NCBI GenBank assembly: GCA_015665315.1
Contig: JADFAK010000116.1
Coordinates: forward strand, 1 to 56,362
DNA length: 56,362 bases
Source of the DNA: Flavobacteriales bacterium
GTDB taxonomy: Bacteria > Bacteroidota > Bacteroidia > Flavobacteriales_D > Sanyastnellaceae
Direction of reading: 5' to 3'
Shown: positions 16,318-24,159 of the stretch, one piece after another
Numbering within the stretch: the stretch's first letter is position 1
Layout: every line of letters starts with the position of its first letter
Notes under the pieces: model-generated
The model's database searches: none
What the model was told of the DNA's origin: nothing
Seen by the model: only the letters and a program-made list of their open reading frames with translations
Position numbers and translations under genes: made by a program

Positions 16318-18300
16318 ATGAAGCGATTGATTATTGCCTTGTTTTTGGCGATATCCTGCCTTGTGCAATCCCAAGACACCCCTGTTCCCGGTAAATATTT
16401 AAAAGATCCTGGGACATTGGCCAATTATTTGGTAACAGACATAGACTCGCAAGAAGAACAAGTTCGGGCCATTCACAAATGGATCACCGAAAACATCGAG
16501 TATGATTATGCCAAGCTCAAAAGCGACAAGTGCTTTCGCTATCAGTCGGCCGACAAAATTCTGTCCAGTAAAAAGGCGATTTGCACTGGCTACTCCGAAT
16601 TGATGTATGAAATGTGTCGAGAAGTGGGCATTGAATCAGAGCGGATTTCGGGATACGTTCGGAGTCAGCTTGTGAACGACAGTACTATCTTACTTTCCGA
16701 TACACATATGTGGGTGGCCGTTAAAATCGACAACCAATGGCGTTTGGCCGATCCTACGTGGGACGCGGGATACATAGGCCGAATTCCGATTGTGCGACCA
16801 CCGTATAAGATTCCGGAATTCAAGGAACGCGAGTACAAGACGCCAGAAATTGAGCAGCGAGCAAGAGAAAAGCATGAAACAATGGTAAAGCGCGTCGAAG
16901 AGCGTGAGGCCAATCGGAAAAAATTCAAAAACAAGGTAGGATTTGTCTCGGCTCCGAGCGAAAACTGGTTCCTCGTCCCTGCCGATACGTTCCTCACTGT
17001 TCATCTGCCCAACTTACCATTTTGGCAACTTCGTGACGAACCCATTTCGCCCGATGATTTCAAATTGCCCGAAAAAAAACTAGTCGAACTCCTCCCTCTG
17101 CGCAAGGAAAAGACGATCAACTTCGATCGAGAATTGGATCAATATGGCAACTACAACATCCTCGACAAAATGCTCATTGAAGGGGATTTGGGATATCTCT
17201 ACAATACAAACAATGCACGACTGAAAGCACTCAACTACTACAATTTTCTTTCGATCATCAACGATCGGGAGGTGCGCAAACTCTACAAGAACATTCCAGA
17301 AGACGAATTGATTCGTATGAATAACGAATTGCTCGCCGTGACCGACACAATGCTCGTATATAACAAAGTGTTTAACAGTCGGCACAAAGAAGCCTACATC
17401 GCTGAAAAGGGCTTTTACAATGTCTTGAATAAGGAGTTTAAATCGGCCACAAAACTAAAGCTCAAGCTGAGCGAAAAAGGCATTAAGATGAGCGACAAAT
17501 CGGCTGCAGCTATTGAAAAGCACATGACCCGTCAGGAAGCCGAAATGGTCAAACTAGCGACTATCCATACCAAATTGGAAGACCGATACAAACACTTTGA
17601 CGAATATGTACCGGATGAAGATTTGGACTTAAAGGTAATACAACACTGGTTGGACTCTTTGCAACAGGAAAAGAACATATTGACCACCGTTTTGGGGGAA
17701 TGGAATCTTAAAACGAAGCAGCCAACATTGCAAAGCATCTCCTATGCTCTTGGCATGACGGATCATCTGGTAGACGTCAATAATAGTTACTTCCAACAGA
17801 AGACTGTAGCCAATATTGAATACGTACGAGAGGTAGATAGTTTGAGCGTTCGTGAGCTCACCCGACTGGAAACTCTCTATTCAGATTCATTGCCTGTTGA
17901 CATGCTCTCGAAAGAGGCTTTTGCTTGTGTCAAGCGTATGCAATTGCACATTCGCAACGCCGAAGCCGAAATGGTCGTCCGCGTAGAAAACCACGAGCTA
18001 CATGATGGCCGACCCTACATCAAATACATGAATAAGATGTTGTTCGACGATGTGGCGAACATGTATTGGGTCAATGACAACGCGATCGGATTCAATGAGT
18101 GGATGCTAGGCTATGTAAAATCCTTTAAAAGAGACTGGGAAGAGATAAATCTAGCACTCCTTGAGCAGCAAAAGCTGAACGAAGAACGTCATCTTGAAAT
18201 GCTGGATGATTTAGAAGCAGACAGATTGCGAAATGTAGATCTATACGAGAACATTCGCACCGACGGCAAACGGTGGAAAGCTGACTACAAGGCGAAGTAA
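16318..18300 (+). CDS. Secreted transglutaminase-like domain protein with long helical tail
   Basis: The 660-residue protein has a signal peptide (LIIALFLAISCLVQSQ). A transglutaminase-like core spans about residues 40-150, with Cys89 in KKAICTGYSELM, His130 in SDTHMWVAVK and Asp145 in RLADPTWDAG, so the catalytic triad is complete. It may act as a cysteine protease or a protein cross-linking enzyme outside the inner membrane. The rest (about 190-660) is rich in Glu, Lys and Arg with long helices (for example KLKLSEKGIKMSDKSAAAIE), a probable scaffold. There is no type IX sorting domain, so it is probably periplasmic. The protein family is known in Bacteroidota but uncharacterised. Confidence 0.85.
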   Translation: MKRLIIALFLAISCLVQSQDTPVPGKYLKDPGTLANYLVTDIDSQEEQVRAIHKWITENIEYDYAKLKSDKCFRYQSADKILSSKKAICTGYSELMYEMCREVGIESERISGYVRSQLVNDSTILLSDTHMWVAVKIDNQWRLADPTWDAGYIGRIPIVRPPYKIPEFKEREYKTPEIEQRAREKHETMVKRVEEREANRKKFKNKVGFVSAPSENWFLVPADTFLTVHLPNLPFWQLRDEPISPDDFKLPEKKLVELLPLRKEKTINFDRELDQYGNYNILDKMLIEGDLGYLYNTNNARLKALNYYNFLSIINDREVRKLYKNIPEDELIRMNNELLAVTDTMLVYNKVFNSRHKEAYIAEKGFYNVLNKEFKSATKLKLKLSEKGIKMSDKSAAAIEKHMTRQEAEMVKLATIHTKLEDRYKHFDEYVPDEDLDLKVIQHWLDSLQQEKNILTTVLGEWNLKTKQPTLQSISYALGMTDHLVDVNNSYFQQKTVANIEYVREVDSLSVRELTRLETLYSDSLPVDMLSKEAFACVKRMQLHIRNAEAEMVVRVENHELHDGRPYIKYMNKMLFDDVANMYWVNDNAIGFNEWMLGYVKSFKRDWEEINLALLEQQKLNEERHLEMLDDLEADRLRNVDLYENIRTDGKRWKADYKAK

Positions 18301-18327
18301 AAGGACTATGCTCAAAGAACTCAATGC

Positions 18328-18741
18328 TTATTCCTCCTCCGGCTCCTCCTCATCATCACTTTGAGAAGTTCCAGAAGGAACGAATAATAGATCAATATGC
18401 GTATCGACATCATACAACCACTGATGTGCGCTGCTCTCCTTCTTGCAAAACGGCTCGATCAGCTTGACCATTTTACGATAAGCATCTAAGGTGAGATCAC
18501 AGTAAAAAGTAGCCTTTTCCAGTTCCTCGATTCCGATATCCTCATCGGCAATACGCAGCACCAGGTTGCACATGACCACCTCGACAAAAGGCAGGGTGTT
18601 CAAGTCGAGCGGCTCGTTTTCGGTGAGAATAGTCTGCTCAATCGCCAATTTGAACTCATTCGATTGAAAACGATCGAAATTGTACAAGCGCACTACGCTC
18701 TCGTCGAAATTATTGATGTTGTGAATGAAGTCTATTTGCAT
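18328..18741 (-). CDS. Uncharacterised small soluble protein with acidic tail
   Basis: The 137-residue protein has no signal peptide or membrane segment. It is mixed alpha/beta, with leucine- and aspartate-rich helices (for example EDIGIEELEKATFYCDLTLD) and ends in a strongly acidic tail (SDDEEEPEEE). No family is recognised. It follows an ABC transporter ATPase and permease in the same direction with a 21-base gap, so it is probably the third gene of that operon. It may be a regulator or accessory subunit (inference). Confidence 0.7.
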   Translation of the reverse strand: MQIDFIHNINNFDESVVRLYNFDRFQSNEFKLAIEQTILTENEPLDLNTLPFVEVVMCNLVLRIADEDIGIEELEKATFYCDLTLDAYRKMVKLIEPFCKKESSAHQWLYDVDTHIDLLFVPSGTSQSDDEEEPEEE

Positions 18742-18762
18742 GGCGAGTTATCGGCTGCGAAA

Positions 18763-19440
18763 TTACAGCTTCATATTGTCAATCTTGGCAGATGTTCCAA
18801 CCAATTTCATTTCATCCTCAATGGGTTTGAAATTCCCTTTATCGGCACTCTTGACAATACGTCCCTCCTTCAGGTAATGCAGGTGATCGCAGGATTCTTC
18901 CAAAGTGGCAAATATATGTGACGACAGCATTACGGTCTTTCCCAATTCGCGCAATTTCAAAAGCACTTCCTGAATGACAATATTGCTATGAATATCCACC
19001 CCGTTAAATGGTTCGTCTAAGATAAACACCTCGTTCTTTTGCATGAGCGTGGCGGTGAGGGCCAACTTCTTCTTCATGCCCGTGGAGTACGTATCGGCGT
19101 ACTGCTTCAGAGGAAGGTCGAAGATATTCTGTGCAGCTAGGTCTTCAATCTCAATATTCCGCGCGTTGCACATGAGCTGAATGTACTCCTTTCCAGTAAT
19201 CTTACTGAGGAAATAGGGATTCGTAGGCAAGAATCCCGTGACATTACGCAAGGTGCCAAAGTTATGATCGATGGTCCCCTCAAAGGTCTCCAGCCCTGCA
19301 ATACATTTAAAAAGTGTGGTCTTACCGGCTCCGTTTTCGCCGACAATTCCGTTGATGACTCCCGGTTTCAGCTGGAGATCGATGCCATGAAGGACTTTAT
19401 TCGATCCGTAGGATTTTTGAAGAGCTTGGATTGAAATCAT
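18763..19440 (-). CDS. ABC transporter ATP-binding protein
   Basis: The 225-residue protein is a complete nucleotide-binding domain: Walker A GENGAGKT at residues 34-41, the signature YSTGMKKKLA at about 118-127, Walker B VFILDEPFNGVD at about 138-149, and an H-loop (MLSSHIFATLEE). It resembles ATPases of ABC-2 exporters. The gene overlaps the permease gene by four bases, so the permease and ATPase form one inner-membrane transporter. The substrate cannot be predicted. Confidence 0.92.
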   Translation of the reverse strand: MISIQALQKSYGSNKVLHGIDLQLKPGVINGIVGENGAGKTTLFKCIAGLETFEGTIDHNFGTLRNVTGFLPTNPYFLSKITGKEYIQLMCNARNIEIEDLAAQNIFDLPLKQYADTYSTGMKKKLALTATLMQKNEVFILDEPFNGVDIHSNIVIQEVLLKLRELGKTVMLSSHIFATLEESCDHLHYLKEGRIVKSADKGNFKPIEDEMKLVGTSAKIDNMKL

Positions 19441-20354
19441 GTGAGGACAGACTGTAGGTTAGATTTGGCCTTGGTGTAAAAGTAAGGGATCACAACGACG
19501 AGCAATGGCGGAAACCAAATGCTGAGGCCAAGAATTATTCCCTGCATCAAGTTGATCTCAGCGGGAAAGAAGGCGTATTTTCCGAGTAAACTAGCAACTA
19601 CATAGGCCATGCCGACGAGTTCAAAGGCGAGAACTAAATAGAATTTTGACGGTTCGAATGCGATGAGTGCGATCATCAATGGAGCGCTTATGAGCAGACT
19701 GTATCCGAGAGCGATTTTGACTTTCGACCACAAGAATTGCGCGGGGGTGGCGGCATACACCCACACGAAGAAAGTTGGCTCAGGTTTGGAATAATAATTT
19801 ATACAAGGTAGGAAGCTAGCGACAAGCGCAAATATGGCAAGATTCAGGTTGTCGGCACGCAACGCGAAATAGGCCAAGACATAGGCTATCGGAAACACCC
19901 ACCACGTTCGTCGGAATCCAGCGGCAAACTCAAATGGCCAGCGGCCAAAAGGTGTAGGAAAAGCCATTCCCCTATTGCTGTTTTGATTGAGGAAAGCCAT
20001 GGCCAGTGCTCCGGCATACAGTCCGAGGGATTGCATCCAATATCCTTGAAGCAATAAGAACAGCGCGAAAGGAGTAACAAACAGGCTATTTTCAATGATT
20101 CGAAGGCGTTTGTACCCATTTACCGTAAACGTGTTTTTCAGGAATTCGTTGCGGTCTCTTCGGCCGAGGACCGACAATAAAGCGAGTGCTACCAGTGGGT
20201 AGATATATTCGGCATATCCCACCCGTTGAAAAAGCATAAATGAGGAAAACACAAACACCCCAGCAAACAAGCACAAGCCCAGCGCTGGATTGAAGCCAGC
20301 TGCTTCTATGAGTCGGCGGATGCGTTTACTTTGAAGGGAAAAGTAGAATTTCAT
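19437..20354 (-). CDS. Integral membrane permease of the ABC transporter
   Basis: The 305-residue product has about eight hydrophobic helices between residues 25 and 300 (for example GLCLFAGVFVFSSFMLF and FFAGFRRTWWVFPIAYVLA-like segments). There is no recognisable domain name, but it overlaps the ATPase gene by four bases. It is therefore the transmembrane partner, probably an ABC-2 style half-transporter. The hairpin-motif variant at 19819-19833 lies in the coding sequence. Function is known only from this context. Confidence 0.78.
   Translation of the reverse strand: MKFYFSLQSKRIRRLIEAAGFNPALGLCLFAGVFVFSSFMLFQRVGYAEYIYPLVALALLSVLGRRDRNEFLKNTFTVNGYKRLRIIENSLFVTPFALFLLLQGYWMQSLGLYAGALAMAFLNQNSNRGMAFPTPFGRWPFEFAAGFRRTWWVFPIAYVLAYFALRADNLNLAIFALVASFLPCINYYSKPEPTFFVWVYAATPAQFLWSKVKIALGYSLLISAPLMIALIAFEPSKFYLVLAFELVGMAYVVASLLGKYAFFPAEINLMQGIILGLSIWFPPLLVVVIPYFYTKAKSNLQSVLT
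19819..19833 (+). repeat. GC-hairpin-AAATG motif variant (GCG/CGC, tail AAATAT)
   Basis: GCGACAAGCGCAAAT, preceded by CTA, then AT instead of G. It lies antisense in the permease gene, at the residues IFALVAS. Stem and loop are identical to the intergenic 1134 copy; only the last tail base differs. Confidence 0.6.
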
Positions 20355-20505
20355 CAGGTATGCATACCAAAGCTTAGAATTTGGCTGCTTTGTTGAACGG
20401 TAAAATTAGGAATCGCGTTGATTTGGCGCGTTAAATAATTAAAAAACCGCAAGCAGACCTCAGAGTGCTTCGATAAAAGGGATGAGCATCAGGACTTCTA
20501 TTCCA

Positions 20506-23127
20506 CTACTCCACAATCACCTTCGTCCAAAGAACCTTTCCATTTCGGTCGGTGAGTTTCACGGCGTACACCGATGCGGCTAAGCCTTTGAGGTCAATGT
20601 CAATCGTACGACCGCTGAATAATTTGCGCTTTATGCGCTCTCCATTCATATTAAATACCTCAACCCTGCCTGAATTTACTTCGTCCAAGGTAATGGTAAA
20701 CGCGCCGTTGCTCGGATTCGGGTAGATGGACAATTGCTCTTCTTCAGCTTCTTCTACACCTATGAAAAGGGTTCCTTCGCACACATCGCAGGCAATCCAA
20801 ATATCTTCAAAAGTATCGTCATCCATGTCATCGCATGGTGCACCTAATAAGGTGTTGTCAAACTCCGGGCAATCATCGTACTCGTCACAAATACCATCGT
20901 TGTCTATGTCGCCAATCCCATCTTCGCACACGCCTATCGTCACCGGCGCCTGCAACACGCCACGGCCATGCGTTCCTACGCGAATTATGCCACCTGAATA
21001 TTGAATCTCTATATCTGAAACACGTGTATTTGGCAAGTCGCCATAAGGCTCCCAATCGGTCATGGTATCGTCGCGGTAGAAAACCCCTGCATCGGTTCCG
21101 GCGAACAGTCCGCCAGGGACAACAGTATAGGTCTCAACAGCTCCAGTCGAAACATTCGGCAAAGACCCCGAGAAATTTTCCCATGTCTCACCGCCGTCCA
21201 ATGAGCGGAATATTTTCTCGCCATCGGTGTAACCGCCAACTGAAATATACACCTTGTTAAAATCCAATGGATCGACATCGATATCGGTGGCCGCTCCGGG
21301 CAAACTCAACTGTGTCCAATCATTTGAAAATACATCTTGCGCCCACATAAAGGCATTACGCGTCACATAAATCCGATTCAAATTCGAAGGAGCGATGGCC
21401 ACTTGCTGGAGATTTGACCCCCCCGCAAGATTGCCGCTAATATCATCCCAAGAATCTCCTTGATCCCAGCTTTCGTATACATTTCCGTAGGCACATATCA
21501 TGCGCTCAGGATAATTCTGATCTACCTTGAAAGGAGTCTCCCAGTCTCCTTGTCCGTCCTCGCCATTGGGAGCAATATTCTGATTCACTCCTCCTTGAAA
21601 GCGGTGCATACTTCCATATTGATAGGACCAATACCTAATGCCCGCATTGGTCGGATCGATCTCCTGGTTCATGCCATCTCCGGTGGTCGCATAATCATTC
21701 CATACGCCAACAGCATTTCGATAGACATTGCCGTTGTCTTGCGAACCAGCACCTACAATTTCCTCATCGGTTTGTGCCACAGCAATATCATAGAACTGAG
21801 TGATCATGAGTCCGTTACACAAGTTATTAAACGTATCATCTGTCAAGTCGAGCGAATAAACTCCGCCGTCGTTGCAGATATAGATCAAGTTGTCGTCGAG
21901 TGGGTTGATGAATGCGTTTCGGTGGTCGACATGGATAAGTTGCAAACCATTCTGTCCCAGCCAATGGGTGAGTTGGGTGAAGTTTTGTCCGCCGTCGGTA
22001 CTTTTCCACACTTCAAAATTCCCCTGTATAAGTGATGTTCCATCAAGCGGTGAAACCATAAAGATCCCTCCATTTTCTGGCACGGAAGAAGGCGAAGAGA
22101 AGGTTTCACCTTGGTTCGATGAAGTGCGCATAAAACTTCCCGACTGCGCATAAATCAATTGATCGTCAACTGGCGACAAGGCAATACGAACGCTTTCTGA
22201 TCCCAGGTCAGACGCCAAGGTGAACGTGGCACCTCCATCAATACTCTTGTAAAAATTACCGTTCGAAGCTCCTTGAAACACGATCATGGGATCCGAAGGC
22301 AAGAACTTGACATCTGTCGTGTTAAACGCATTGATCGTTTCTACCGTTTCAAAGCCGTCGTTGGTGCTGTACAGACCGTTCTCTGCGCCGACGAGGATGT
22401 GATTGGGATCACTAGGATCTGCTTCCATCCAGTAAATTCTTTTGTTTTGAGAAAACTCAAAGGTCAAGGCCGTTGGGTCCCAGGTGAGTCCGCCATCGAC
22501 CGACTTATATACACCAATCGCCGGCGGCCCGTACCAAACATGGTCGCTACTAGCAATGTAAATAATGTCGGGATTGGACTGATCTACAACGATTTGACTC
22601 ACGGCTAGGAAAGGCAAGTCATCACCTATAGGCGTGTATGTTTGTCCGCCATCCGTCGTCTTCCAGATTCCACCAATCGCAGCGCCTACATAAAAGGTAT
22701 TGGCATCCGTCGGGTGAAATCCCATCGAGGTCGTTCGCCCCAAACCGATCTGCACAGTCATGTACTCCTCGTAGCTAATGTTGGTCCATTCGATGTCATC
22801 AAATGTTCCCTCTCCTCCGCGGTTGTTTCCCGGATTCTCCCGGTAATATTTGGTGATATCCCCTAAGGTCCCGTCTGGATTTAATCGGTCAGACCAAAAC
22901 GCTTGCCACCTCATGTATTTCACAAATTCACCGTCACGATGCTCACCTGTACAAAGTTCGTTTGGCTGAAAATCGCCATGCTTCTCATAGAAATAGGCAT
23001 CTGCTTGTTCGACTGCTTCGTCAAAATTACGGGCCGTAGACAAGATCGATTTAATATCGGCTTGCGCATTGGAATGACCAACGAACAAAAGAGCCAAAAG
23101 TGTAAAGATTCCAGAGAGTTGTTTCAT
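20506..23127 (-). CDS. Type IX secreted sortilin-like (BNR propeller) protein
   Basis: The 873-residue protein has a signal peptide (IFTLLALLFVGHSNAQ) and a beta-propeller of BNR/Asp-box repeats through about residue 720. Clear Asp-box motifs occur (SVDGGLTWD, KTTDGGQTY, SLDGGETW, STDGGQNF). Next is a thrombospondin-3 calcium-binding segment (DIDNDGICDEYDDCPEFDN). The C-terminus is a type IX sorting domain (LSIYPNPSNGAFTITL and ending KVIVE). It is likely exported and attached to the outer surface. Propellers of this type bind or degrade glycans or peptides, but the substrate is unknown. It is followed downstream on the same strand by the ABC cluster, upstream by two further cargo genes. Confidence 0.9.
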   Translation of the reverse strand: MKQLSGIFTLLALLFVGHSNAQADIKSILSTARNFDEAVEQADAYFYEKHGDFQPNELCTGEHRDGEFVKYMRWQAFWSDRLNPDGTLGDITKYYRENPGNNRGGEGTFDDIEWTNISYEEYMTVQIGLGRTTSMGFHPTDANTFYVGAAIGGIWKTTDGGQTYTPIGDDLPFLAVSQIVVDQSNPDIIYIASSDHVWYGPPAIGVYKSVDGGLTWDPTALTFEFSQNKRIYWMEADPSDPNHILVGAENGLYSTNDGFETVETINAFNTTDVKFLPSDPMIVFQGASNGNFYKSIDGGATFTLASDLGSESVRIALSPVDDQLIYAQSGSFMRTSSNQGETFSSPSSVPENGGIFMVSPLDGTSLIQGNFEVWKSTDGGQNFTQLTHWLGQNGLQLIHVDHRNAFINPLDDNLIYICNDGGVYSLDLTDDTFNNLCNGLMITQFYDIAVAQTDEEIVGAGSQDNGNVYRNAVGVWNDYATTGDGMNQEIDPTNAGIRYWSYQYGSMHRFQGGVNQNIAPNGEDGQGDWETPFKVDQNYPERMICAYGNVYESWDQGDSWDDISGNLAGGSNLQQVAIAPSNLNRIYVTRNAFMWAQDVFSNDWTQLSLPGAATDIDVDPLDFNKVYISVGGYTDGEKIFRSLDGGETWENFSGSLPNVSTGAVETYTVVPGGLFAGTDAGVFYRDDTMTDWEPYGDLPNTRVSDIEIQYSGGIIRVGTHGRGVLQAPVTIGVCEDGIGDIDNDGICDEYDDCPEFDNTLLGAPCDDMDDDTFEDIWIACDVCEGTLFIGVEEAEEEQLSIYPNPSNGAFTITLDEVNSGRVEVFNMNGERIKRKLFSGRTIDIDLKGLAASVYAVKLTDRNGKVLWTKVIVE

Positions 23128-23157
23128 GCTTGTGGTTTGGATCTGCTTGAGGCTTTA

Positions 23158-23171
23158 GCCTTCGGCAAATG
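23158..23171 (+). repeat. GC-hairpin-AAATG motif, GCC/GGC class (loop TTC)
   Basis: GCCTTCGGCAAATG, preceded by TTTA. It is in the 163-bp gap between two type IX cargo genes, 31 bases upstream of the sortilin-like start and antisense to it. Confidence 0.8.
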
Positions 23172-23290
23172 AATAGGTGTTTTAAAATCAGGGGCGAAGG
23201 TAATACCCCGACGTGAAGTGCCGACGTATAAACAGGTCAAATTCTTATAAAAATTGGATTCATTGTGAAGGAAAGGAAGTGACTTCCCTC

Positions 23291-24094
23291 CTATTCTTTT
23301 ACAATCTTGTAGGTCTGATCCCCTACGCGAACCAAATACAATCCCTCGCTCCATTGCGAACAATCGATATTAACCTGAGCATCGGAAACAAGCTGCGAAT
23401 GCACGCGATTCCCTAGTAAGTCAACGATTTGAAGTTCGTACTGTCCAGCCAATTGATCTGTGCGAACGATAAGTTCATCATGGATCGGGTTCGGGTAGAA
23501 AGAGACATCGAATTGATTCTTTTCGGTAAGATCCAGAGGAATACTGGCGTCCGTGATGTACACCCCAGCTAGGTCGGCATCGACATCCGGCAATAGAAAA
23601 GTAATCTCGATACCCTTGACAAGATCGGTGTTTTCAAGACCAAAATCGGCCTCGAAGTCGAAGGTTTGGATGTAGTGGCTGGACAAACCGGTACCTTCCG
23701 TGCAAAATTCTCCCGCAAAGATGAAATGCCAATTGACTTGTTCGATATCTATCCAGTCGGCCATACTAGCTGTGTGTGGATCGGACAGGCTGTTGTCGGC
23801 CAAAATCAGTCGAATTGAAATCTCCTCGTGATTAAAACCAGTCTCGATCAGCAACTCATCGCCTGCGCCGTTGGACCACATTGAACCAAACATCCCTTGC
23901 ATTACTTGTCCCGTGCCAATATTGACCCAAATGGAGTCATTGGGCATGCCTATTACATAATCGTCGTCGGCCATATCGCAATCGGGGTGATCGGCCGAAA
24001 CTAGGTTGTCCAATAAGTTATATCCGCCAAGGACTTGAGCTTCTCCCATATTGAAGAGGGACATAGCACAAATAATGAGTAGCAGTTTTTTCAT
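23291..24094 (-). CDS. Small type IX secreted protein
   Basis: The 267-residue protein has a signal peptide (LLLIICAMSLFNMGEAQ) and a beta-sandwich-like body (residues about 20-180) rich in Asp, Gly and aromatic residues. It ends in a sorting domain (FYPNPIHDELIVRT then LVRVGDQTYKIVKE). No specific domain was recognised in the body. A single pair of cysteines occurs near residue 39 (HPDCDMADD) and near 132 (GEFCTEG). It lies between two other cargo genes on the same strand. Secreted adhesin or enzyme-like role is unknown. Confidence 0.85.
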   Translation of the reverse strand: MKKLLLIICAMSLFNMGEAQVLGGYNLLDNLVSADHPDCDMADDDYVIGMPNDSIWVNIGTGQVMQGMFGSMWSNGAGDELLIETGFNHEEISIRLILADNSLSDPHTASMADWIDIEQVNWHFIFAGEFCTEGTGLSSHYIQTFDFEADFGLENTDLVKGIEITFLLPDVDADLAGVYITDASIPLDLTEKNQFDVSFYPNPIHDELIVRTDQLAGQYELQIVDLLGNRVHSQLVSDAQVNIDCSQWSEGLYLVRVGDQTYKIVKE

Positions 24095-24159
24095 ATCATA
24101 TAGCTTTGATATCTAAATGTAGGAATAATTACCAGCCAGTTCTGCGCTATCCAATCCAA

